Shown piece by piece: positions 40,484 to 49,560 of a stretch of DNA of 64,000 nucleotides. The stretch is taken from positions 3,100,001 to 3,164,000 of the forward strand of contig LR590463.1 of the NCBI GenBank assembly GCA_901472405.1. Direction: 5' to 3'. The notes under the pieces were generated by a model that had not been told where the DNA came from, did not search any database, and saw nothing but the letters and a program-made list of their open reading frames with translations. The translations under genes were made by a program, and so were the position numbers. This DNA is from Serratia rubidaea. Lineage in GTDB: Bacteria; Pseudomonadota; Gammaproteobacteria; Enterobacterales; Enterobacteriaceae. Each line of letters starts with the position of its first letter. Within the stretch, counting starts at the first letter, position 1.

Positions 40484-41683
40484 ATGATGAATAGCGTCCC
40501 ACATCTGGAATGTTTGCCTACCAAACGCGCCTGTCCGTTCAATCCGCCGGAAGAGTACCGTTTTATTCGCCAGGAGTGCCCGGTCGTCCGGGTAAAAACG
40601 CCGCGCGGCGATTTTGCCTGGCTGGTTACCCGATATCATGATGTTAAACAAGCGCTGAGCGATCGCCGGTTAAGCTCCGACCCCCGCAGCACCGGTTTCC
40701 CGACCTATATTTCCGGCGAAGTGCCGCCTCCGCCGGGCTTTTTCCTCCAGCTTGATGCGCCGGACCACACCCGCCTGCGTAAATCCGTCACCGAGGAGTT
40801 TCTCAACTCGCACGTTGAGCAGCTAAAACCACGGATGGCCGCCATTATCGACCAGCAGCTGACGGAGATGCTGGCGCTGCAACCCCCGGTCGACTTTGTG
40901 AAGGCGTTCGCCGTTCCCGCTTCGGCCAAAATCATCTGTGAACTGCTGGGCACGCCGGTGGCGGACCATCCCTTTGTGCAAAGCCGCACCGACACCGTGC
41001 TGGATCGCAGTACGCCGCCCGCCCAGGCGGAGCAGGCGGCGATTGAGCTTATGGGTTACTTTGACCGTATCGTGACGGAAAAAGAGCAGGCGCCGGGCGA
41101 AGATTTACTGGGCAGACTGATCCGCAAAGCCCAGGCCGATAACCAGCCCAGCCATGACGAGATTGTCGGTCTGGCCGCCCTGCTGCTGCTCAGCGCCTAC
41201 GACACGATGGCGCTGGCGATGGGGCTGGGCGTAGTGACGCTGATCAATAACCCGCAGCAACGCCAGGCGTTCCTTGCCGATCCGTCGCTGGGCAACGACC
41301 TGGTGTATGAACTGGTGCGTTACCTGACCATCAACCACGCGGGTCTGCCGCGCGCGGCCACCGCGGATCTGGAGATCGGCGGCCAGCACATCAAAGCGGG
41401 TGAAGGCGTGTTGATCATGCTGAGTTCGGCCAACCGTGATGAAACGGTGTTTGAGCAGCCGGACGCCTTTAATCTGCACCGCTGCGAAAAAACCCAACTG
41501 GGCTTCGGGCACGGCATCCATAAATGCCTGGGCATGCACTTCGCCCGGGCCGAACTGGCCATCGCCTTCCGCGCCATTTTCACCCGCATTCCGGATCTGT
41601 CGATCGCCGTGCCGCAGACATCGCTGGCCTATCGCGACGAGATGGTGCTATACGGCCTGAAAGCGCTGCCGGTTACCTGGTAA
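40484..41683 (+). CDS. Cytochrome P450
   Basis: 399 residues, bacterial soluble P450. The heme-binding Cys lies in FGHGIHKCLGMHFARAEL (about residue 347), the ExxR segment is ELVRY, and the I-helix reads SAYDTMALAMG where most P450s have AGxxT(T), so the oxygen-activation site is atypical. It may hydroxylate the acyl chain or the peptide product. The start is 40484 or three bases later; a GGGAG site precedes both. Intact. Confidence 0.9.
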   Translation: MMNSVPHLECLPTKRACPFNPPEEYRFIRQECPVVRVKTPRGDFAWLVTRYHDVKQALSDRRLSSDPRSTGFPTYISGEVPPPPGFFLQLDAPDHTRLRKSVTEEFLNSHVEQLKPRMAAIIDQQLTEMLALQPPVDFVKAFAVPASAKIICELLGTPVADHPFVQSRTDTVLDRSTPPAQAEQAAIELMGYFDRIVTEKEQAPGEDLLGRLIRKAQADNQPSHDEIVGLAALLLLSAYDTMALAMGLGVVTLINNPQQRQAFLADPSLGNDLVYELVRYLTINHAGLPRAATADLEIGGQHIKAGEGVLIMLSSANRDETVFEQPDAFNLHRCEKTQLGFGHGIHKCLGMHFARAELAIAFRAIFTRIPDLSIAVPQTSLAYRDEMVLYGLKALPVTW

Positions 41684-41738
41684 ATGCCTTAAGGCCGCAA
41701 GCGGCCGGGCACCGTTTAATTTGATGATGAGAGCTACC

Positions 41739-42957
41739 ATGCAAGGTACAAAGAAAGTTCTGTTTCTGGTTTACGTCGCGCTGCTGTCCACGATCGGGCT
41801 GTTTGCCTCCGATCTCTACCTGCCGGCGCTTGCCAATATTCAGCAGTTTTATCAGACCAATGCCGGCAATGTCGGCCTGTCGCTGAGCATCTATATGGCC
41901 GGTTTCTCCTTCGGCCAGCTGTTCTACGGCGCCCTCTCCGACCAACTGGGGCGTAAAGCGCCGCTGGTGGTCGGCCTGGCGCTGTTTCTGGCCGGCACGC
42001 TGGGCTGCCTGTATGCGACCAGCATCGAAGTTTTCCTGCTGTGTCGCCTGATTCAGTCCATTGGCTGCTGCGCGGCCTATGTTCTGTGGCAACCGATGAT
42101 TGTCGATCTCTTTGAGGGGCATGAGGTTCAGAAATTATTCACCATGATGATGGCCCTGGGCGGCCTCTCGCCGGCGCTGGCGCCGCTGATTGGCGGATAC
42201 GTGACCGCCGCATTTGGCTGGAAAATGGTGTTCTGGCTGCTGTTCGCCCTGACGCTGGCGCTGCTCGCCTGGACGCTGTTTATCTATCGGGAATCATTGG
42301 CGCCGGCTAACCGCAGCCGCTTCTCTGCCTCACGGGTGCTGAAAAGCTACGGTTCCTTCTTGTCGAGCCGCTTTTTTATGGGGCATGCCGGCGCGATCGC
42401 CTGCGGCATTACCCAGTACCTGGTGTTTTTATCGCTGCTGCCGTTTATTTTGTCGCATATCGGTTATTCCGCCAGCACGATCGGCCTAATGTACCTGCCC
42501 ATTGCCCTGACGTTTATCGCCGGTACCGAAGTGGCCAAACGCCTGTACCCGTCGTTGGGTGACGGCGGCTGTATGCGGGCCGGGATTATCCTGGGCTGCA
42601 CCGGCGCGGCGCTGCTGTTTATCACCCCCATTTTCATCCCTATCACCTCCGCCTGGAAGATTATCACGCCTTTCTGCCTGATCACCTTCGGTAACGGCTT
42701 CCTGGTGCCCACCGGTTCTGCCTATCTGATTAAACATTTCGCCAACCAGGCCGGCGCCTGCGCCAGCTCGCTCGGCTTTTATGGTCACCACGGTGGCGTT
42801 TGTCTCCATCAGCGTCGCCTCATTGCTTACCGCATCGCTGGGCATGACCGGCGCCATGACCGCCACGATATTGTTATTCGCCGCGCTGATGGCGCTGTCG
42901 TTTATCTGGAGCCATAAATCACGGGCAGAACGCGAACTGGCCATAAACGTAGAATAA
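41739..42957 (+). CDS. MFS exporter, Bcr/CflA drug-resistance family (one frameshift)
   Basis: About 12 transmembrane segments with the MFS motif GALSDQLGRKAPLVVGLALF after helix 2 and the Bcr/CflA-like start FASDLYLPALANI. At 42777-42780 one extra T breaks the frame in the last quarter; removing it gives LGFMVTTVAFVSISVASLL and a stop at 42955-42957, about 405 residues. Last gene of the biosynthetic cluster and the probable product exporter and self-protection determinant. ATG 41739 is chosen for its spacing to GAGAG. Confidence 0.85.
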
Positions 42958-42972
42958 TGCGCCCTTAACGAT

Positions 42973-43012
42973 AAACCGCCGTTGAAATCTCCCCCTCCTC
43001 GGCGGTTTTTTT
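42973..43012 (+). terminator. Terminator at the end of the biosynthetic cluster
   Basis: Stem AAACCGCCG/CGGCGGTTT with an 18-base loop and a run of seven T, 15 bases after the exporter stop. Confidence 0.8.
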
Positions 43013-43029
43013 ATCACTGCCGTGTCTAC

Positions 43030-43062
43030 AAAATAAAACGCCCGATGGCATCATCGGGCGTT
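43030..43062 (-). terminator. Terminator of the downstream autotransporter gene
   Basis: Eleven-base stem AACGCCCGATG/CATCGGGCGTT with a four-base loop; on the minus strand it is followed by TTTTATTTT. It lies 34 bases beyond the corrected stop of the autotransporter. Confidence 0.85.
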
Positions 43063-43096
43063 AACGATCATCTTCCGTCATCCTGTCGCGGATAAA

Positions 43097-46000
43097 TCAG
43101 AAACGAGACCGTCAGCTGTGCATTAACCGAGTTTGGCCTGCTGCTGCGAGCCATACTGCCCCTGATAGGACACCCCGACCCGCGTTGAACGCGTCAGCGG
43201 CACATCGAGACCGACGCCCACCACCGCCACGTCCTTGTCCACCGGCGCACCCTTGCTGGTGAAGCTGTCGCCGCTGGCGAACGCCATCCGCGCCGAAGTG
43301 TCCGTATCGCCATACGCATGCTGCCAGCCCAGTTTTGCCGTGCAGCGTTACGTCTACCCCTGACACCGGGATATCCGTCGCACCGCGCAGCCCCAGCGTC
43401 GAGTAGAAGGTGTTCATCGTTTCATCCTTCACGCTCAGCGCCGCCGCGCCGCCCTGCTCCTGCACCGCATCCGTATGCAGACGCACGTAGCTCAGGTTGA
43501 CGAACGGCTCCACGCTCGCCGCTTCATAGCGCAGCCGGTAGCCCAGCTCCGTAAACGCCTGCAGCGTATTGCCGTCGTAATCCCCCGTCAGACGGTCGCG
43601 GTAGCCGCCGAAGCCCACGTTGCGCTCGCTCTCTATCCGGTGCCAGCTGTAGCCCACACCGCCGCGCAGCGCCAGCGCATCGCGCTGCCCTGCACCATAC
43701 AGACCCAGATGGTAGTTGTTGCTGTGGCCTGACGACGAACGGCTGTCGACGTCGAAACGCGTGCGGCTGTAGCCCGCGTACGCGCCCGCCCGCACCCCGT
43801 CGCTCAGCTCACGATCTGCGCCCACCAGGAAACCGCCGGTGTTGCTGTCCAGCTTGCCGACGTTGCCGTCGCCCTTGCTGCGCGTCCAGCTGCCGAACAT
43901 CTGGCCCCAGGCCCCGTTGCGCTCACGCTCCGGGCTCTGCACCAGGCTCATCGCCAGCGGCGGCACCGGCAGGCTGTCGCCGTCGAACATCGTCTGCATA
44001 TGCTGGTTCACCACGCTGCCTACCAGCGTGCCGCTCTGCTGCAGGCTCGCCTGCACCGACGCATACTGCTCGCCGGACAGCTGGTTAAACGCATCCCGCG
44101 CCTCGGCCGCGTTCAGCATCAGCAGCGCGTTGTACAGCCCGAGCGACGGCCCCTGCTGCGCCAGCGAGCTCAGTGCTCCGGCGGTATTCCACTGGTTGTC
44201 GCTGGTCGCCACCGTCTGGAAGATGCCCGGTGCCTCCGGCTTGCCGCCGCTATCACCGTCGTCGCCACCGCCGGTATGACCGTCGTCACCCCCGCGCTAT
44301 GACCATCGTCACCCCCGCCGCTATGACCATCGTCACCGCCGCCGCTATGACCATCGTCACCGCCGCCGCTATGACCATCGTCACCGCCGCCGGTATTACC
44401 GTCATCACCCCCGCCGCTATGGCCGCCGTCACCGCCGCCGGTTTCTTTCTGCCGGATGGTCAGATCGACATTTTGCCGATCGCGCGTCAACTCCGTGTCC
44501 AAAAAGGCCGAGTCCAGCACCGCTTCGCTGAACATGCCTTTAATACCGTCGCCAGAGGTTAAGATGCGATAGGTCTGTCCGTCCTGATAGCTGGTGTGCG
44601 GGTCAAGGGCATTGACCAGCACCTTAACGTCCTTGCCGATAGTCGTTTCACCCTGCATCCCCACCGTATCGCTGCGACCGTCCGCGGCAATGTCCACATC
44701 GTAGAACGCGCCATCCTTAAAGGTCAGATAGCTCCTGACGGTCAATTTACCTATATCGCCGTCGCCGGGGGAAAGATGGCCGCCGCTTTCTACCACCGTA
44801 CGGCCAATGGTCGCATTGCCGCCCAGCACGCCGCCGGATTCAACAAACAGCGAACTGGAAAAACCCGGGTTACCCAGTGATTGTTCGATAAAAGCACCCA
44901 CGGTGCCGTTAAGAATCAGCGTACCGCCATCTTCCACACGCAGTTCCTGATACCTTGGGTAAAAACTAATGTTGGTCGCCATGTCACCATTGAGCGTCAG
45001 CTTGCCGCCCTTAACGAAAACATACCCATTGTATCCGGTAAGATCTCCGCTCAGCGTGGTCTGGCCGGCCACATTAACCATCGTGCCGTCACCGTTGACG
45101 GTATTGGCAAATTGGTAATCGCTTGCAGTGTGATTAAAGATGATGGAACGCTGCATGCCCATGTTGTAGGTTAAAGTATCCACCACAATGTTCGGGTCCA
45201 GGATGCCTGGCGCCTGCGCCTCACCCAACGCCGGCAGATTCCAGATCTCATGACCATTGACATCCGTAGGCGAATAACCGTCAAAATAGCCGCGGCTGCC
45301 GATAATCAGCGCCGTATTCAGCGCCAGTTTACTGCCATCGTTACTGAAGCGGCCATTGTTGGCTAATGACAACACGCCCACCCCGCTGTATCCCCGAGAG
45401 TGCAGGTGCGCCCCGTCACCGCTGATATAAATCTCTGACGTTTTTGTACTGTCCCAAGGATGGTTGCCCACCACCAATTCGCCGGTCGTCACCTGTGCAC
45501 CGTCCAGCACGTCCAGCTCCCCGGCCAGCGCCAGCCGGTTGGCTACCTGCCATGTACTGTCTTTACCGGCAATGGCCACTTTCGGGCTGTATCGGTAGTC
45601 GGTATTGTCCGGCCCATAGCTCACCGTGGCATCGCCGGTGACCAGGTGGGCGCCGTTCTCCACCCGCACCGTCGCCTGCGGCTGGCTCTCGGAGCCGACC
45701 ACCAGGTTTTTGGCGCTGAAGGTGCCGCCGTCAATCAGTAAATCGCTGACCTGATTCTGCCCGACGCTGGCCGTACCGCCATAGGAAACCGAATGGGAAA
45801 TATGCCGGCTACCGTCAAGAAGTGCATCGCCGACAGGCCCGAGCTGCTTCACGATCAGATCGACAAACTGCTTGCCGTGCTCAAGCGTTGCGTCTAAAAA
45901 CGCCGAGTCCAGCACCGCGGCGCTGAACGTGCCGTCGATATCCTTTTCAGACGTGAGGATGCGGTAAGTTTGTCCATTCTGATAGCTGACATGCGGATCA

Positions 46001-48219
46001 AGGGCATTAACCTGGACCTTGACGTCCTTGCCGATGGTGGTCTGGCCCACGACCGCCGTGCTGTCGCTGCGGCCGTCTGCGGCAATATCCACGTCGTAGA
46101 AGGCGCCGTCGTTAAAGGTCAGATAGCTGTTGATAGCAAACTTGCCGATGCCGCCGTCTCCGGGGGAAAGATGGCCGCCGTTTTCCACCACCGTGCGGCC
46201 TATGGTCGCATCGCCGCCCAGCACGCCGCCGGATTCAACAAACAGTGAGGTCGAAAAGCCGACATTACGGGCAAACATTCCCATCGTACCGTTAAGGATC
46301 AGCGTTCCGCCGTCTTCAACGCGCAGTTTATGCTCTTTTAACAGCTGATAATCAGGATTGGTGCCCAGATCGGTATTGATGGTCAGCTTGCCGCCCTTGA
46401 CGAACACATCGCCGAAGTAATTGCCGAGATCGCCGGTCAACGTCGTCTGACCGGCGACATTAGCCATCACGCCGCTGCCGGTGAGAGTATTGGCGAACGT
46501 GTAATCACTTGCGGTATGGTTAAAAATAATGGTCGGCGCGGTCAGGGCAATGCCCGGATCGAGTAGCCCGGGCGCCTGCGCCCCACCCAACGTAGGCGGC
46601 GTCCAACTGTTATCACCATCTGCGGGCACATAGCCGTCAAAAGAAGCGCGACTGCCGATAACCAGCGCCTTTTTCAGCGCCAGCTTGCCGCCGTCGTTGC
46701 TGAAGCGGCCATTGTCAGCTAATGACAGGACATCAACGTCGCTGCGCCCCTGAGAATGCAGGCGTGAGCCTTCACCACTGACGTAAATATCCGCGCTTTT
46801 TGTGCCGTTCCAGGGCCGGTCGGCCACCGCCAGCTCGCCGGCCGTCACCTGTGCACCGTCCAGCACATCCAGCTTGCCGGCCAGCGCCAGCCGGTTGGCA
46901 ATCTGCCATTCGCTGCCTTTACCGGCGACGGCCACTTTCGGGCCGTATCGGTAGTCGGTATCGTCCGGCCCATAGCTCACCGTGGCATCGCCGGTGACCA
47001 GGTGGGCGCCGTTCTCCACCCGCACCGTCGCCTGCGGCTGGCTCTCGGAGCCGACCACCAGGTTTTTAGCGCTGAAGGTGCCGCCGTCAATCAGTAAATC
47101 GCTGACCTGATTCTGCCCGACGCTGACCGTACCGCCATAGGAGACCGAATGAGAAATATGCCGGCTACCGTCCAGGATCACATCGCCGACGGCCCCGAGC
47201 TGCTTCACGATCAGATCGACAAACTGCTTGCCGTGCTCAAGCGTCGCGTCTAAAAACGCCGACTTCAGCACCGCAGCGCTGAACGTGCCGTCGATATCCT
47301 TTTCAGACGTGAGGATGCGGTAAGTTTGTCCATCCTGATAGCTGGCATGCGGGTCAAGGGCATTAACCTGAACCTTGACGTCCTTGCCGATGGTGGTCTG
47401 GCCCACTACCGCCGTACTGTCGCTGCGGCCGTCGGCGGCGATATCCACATCATAGAGCGCGCCGTCGTTAAAGGTCAGATAGCTGTTGATATCAAACTTG
47501 CCGATGCCGCCGTCGCCGGGGGAAAAATGCCCGTCACGCTCCACCACCGTGCGGCCGATGGTCGCGGTGCCGCCCAGTATGCCGCCGGGTTCAACAAACA
47601 GTGAGGTTGAAAAACCGATATTGCGCGCAAATCTCCCTATCGTGCCGTTAAGGATCAACGTCCCGCCATCTTCGGCATAGAGATGCTGCGTTCTGATCAG
47701 CAGGTCATCTTCCGTGCCGATATCGGTATTAACCGTCAGCTTGCCGTCTTTGGCGAAAATGTGCCCGTTATAACGACTGAGATCGCCGGTTAACTCCGTA
47801 TTTCCGGCAACATTCGCTATTGTCCCGTCGCCGATGATGGCATTCACAAAGCGGTAACCATCTGTGGTATGGTTAAAGCTAATAGAATTCGACATTCCCA
47901 TATTATACGTATCGGTATCCACCACGATGTCGGCATCCAGCACACCGAGCGCCTGCGCCGGCCCCGACGTCGACAGCCGCCATACCTTACCGTTTTCATC
48001 CTGGGACGGAGTACCATCCAGGCTGCCGATAATAAATGCGCCGTTCACATATATCGGGTTAATATCGCCCGCGCGTCCCACGCTATCCTCTGCCTTAATA
48101 TTTTCCGCATAGGACGCGCTGATATTACCCGCCAGCGTCAACGCCGCCGCCAGTGCGACATACAGCCGCGACAGCCGGGTTTTGACCGGTAACGATGGAT
48201 ACCCCCAGAGCTTCTCCAT
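43097..48219 (-). CDS. Autotransporter adhesin-like protein 2 (four frameshifts)
   Basis: About 1706 residues when corrected. Signal peptide with VALAAALTLAGNISASYA, then a passenger of AIDA-like beta-strand repeats in about three large modules (recurring GGTLILNGT, SLFVESGGVLGG, GRTVVE, HLSPGDGGIGKF), an Asp/Gly/His-rich linker of about eight GGGDDGHS units, and a C-terminal outer-membrane beta barrel ending QLTVSF. Start 48219 has GAGGG upstream. One-base errors at 43101-43103, 43132-43134, 43333-43336 and near 44295 break the linker and barrel; the paralogue upstream shows the correct frame at each. Confidence 0.85.
44245..44445 (-). repeat. 24-base tandem repeat encoding GGGDDGHS linker (copy 2)
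   Basis: About eight units of a 24-base repeat, with His/Asn and Ser/Thr variants, between the passenger and barrel of autotransporter 2. One unit carries the frameshift near 44295. Confidence 0.85.
44476..48110 (-). repeat. Large intragenic modules of about 1.36-1.40 kb in autotransporter 2
   Basis: Passenger segments recur with a period near 1356 bases (for example the stretch from 45631 recurs from 46987 with almost no change over more than 130 bases). Two full modules (about 44476-45831 and 45832-47187) and a partial first one are seen, so each encodes about 450 residues. Confidence 0.8.
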
Positions 48220-48313
48220 ATACCATCCCTCTGTTTGATTATTGTTATGCCGCCAACCGCGGCACAATAAGGCTGGCATAGGAACGGGGAATGCGCCACG
48301 CGGGCGCCGGAAT
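48130..48313 (-). repeat. Leader and promoter-proximal repeat of autotransporter 2
   Basis: Signal-peptide region and upstream flank are nearly identical to 52390-52573, the matching part of autotransporter 1. The duplication therefore includes the ribosome site and upstream DNA. Confidence 0.75.
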
Positions 48314-48333
48314 TCAGAATAGGATTGTTTGAA

Positions 48334-48365
48334 ATAAAAAGGGCTGCCGGAGAATCCGGCAGCCC
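48334..48365 (-). terminator. Terminator of autotransporter 1
   Basis: Perfect 11-base stem GGGCTGCCGGA/TCCGGCAGCCC with a three-base loop, followed on the minus strand by TTTTTATTT, 20 bases after the autotransporter 1 stop. Confidence 0.9.
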
Positions 48366-48385
48366 GCACCTGTAAATACGGCGGG

Positions 48386-49560
48386 TTAGAACGAGACCGT
48401 CAGCTGTGCATTGACCGAGTTGGCCTGCTGCTGAGAGCCATACTGCCCCTGATAGGATACCCCGATCCGCGTTGAACGCGTCAGCGGCACATCAAGACCA
48501 ACGCCCACCACCGCCACGTCCTTGTCCACCGGCGCACCCTTGCTGGTGAAGCTGTCGCCGCTGGCGAACGCCATCCGCGCCGAAGTGTCCGTATCGCCAT
48601 ACGCGTGCTGCCAGCCCAGTTTGCCGTGCAGCGTTACGTCTACCCCTGACACCGGGATATCCGTCGCACCGCGCAGCCCCAGCGTCGAGTAGAAGGTGTT
48701 CATCGTTTCATCCTTCACGCTCAGCGCCGCCGCGCCGCCCTGCTCTTGCACCGCATCCGTATGCAGACGCACGTAGCTCAGGTTGACGAACGGCTCCACG
48801 CTCGCCGCTTCATAGCGCAGCCGGTAGCCCAGCTCCGTAAACGCCTGCAACGTATTACCGTCGTAATCCCCCGTCAGACGGTCGCGATAGCCGCCGAAGC
48901 CCACGTTGCGCTCGCTCTCTATCCGGTGCCAGCTGTAGCCCACACCGCCGCGCAGCGCCAGCGCATCGCGCTGACCCGCCCCATACAGGCCCAGATGGTA
49001 GTTGTTGCTGTGGCCCGACGACGCCCGGCTATCTACGTCGAAACGCGTGCGGCTGTAGCCCGCGTACGCGCCCGCCCGCACCCCGTCGCTCAGCTCACGG
49101 TCTGCCCCCACCAGGAAAACCGCCGGTGTTGCTGTCCAGCTTGCCGACGTTGCCGTCGCCCTTGCTGCGCGTCCAGCTGCCGAACATCTGACCCCAGGCC
49201 CCGTTGCGCTCGCGCTCCGGGCTCTGCACCAGGCTCATCGCCAGCGGCGGCACCGTCAGGCTGTCGCCGTCGAACATCGTCTGCATATGCTGGTTCACCA
49301 CGCTGCCTACCAGCGTGCCGCTCTGCTGCAGGCTCGCCTGCACCGACGCATACTGCTCGCCGGACAGCTGGTTAAACGCATCCCGCGCCTCGGCCGCGTT
49401 CAGCATCAGCAGCGCGTTGTATAGCCCGAGCGACGGCCCCTGCTGCGCCAGCGAGCTCAGCGCCCCCGGCGGTGTTCCACTGGTTGTCGCTGGTCGCCAC
49501 CGTCTGGAAGATGCCCGGCGCGTCCGGCTTGCCGCCGCTATCGCCGTCGTCGCCACCGCC
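48386..49560 (-). repeat. Duplicated beta-barrel coding region
   Basis: This approximately 1.2 kb stretch, encoding the end of the linker and the whole barrel of autotransporter 1, is nearly identical to 43097-44260 in autotransporter 2, with only scattered silent differences. The passengers are much less alike, which suggests gene conversion or recent duplication of the barrel. Confidence 0.85.

Noticed and set aside
42973..43062. Possible small RNA between the exporter and the autotransporter
   Set aside because: The two hairpins are well explained as terminators of the converging genes.
44245..44445. Regular short repeats resembling a CRISPR array
   Set aside because: The units are contiguous 24-base repeats without unique spacers and encode an in-frame GGGDDGHS linker.
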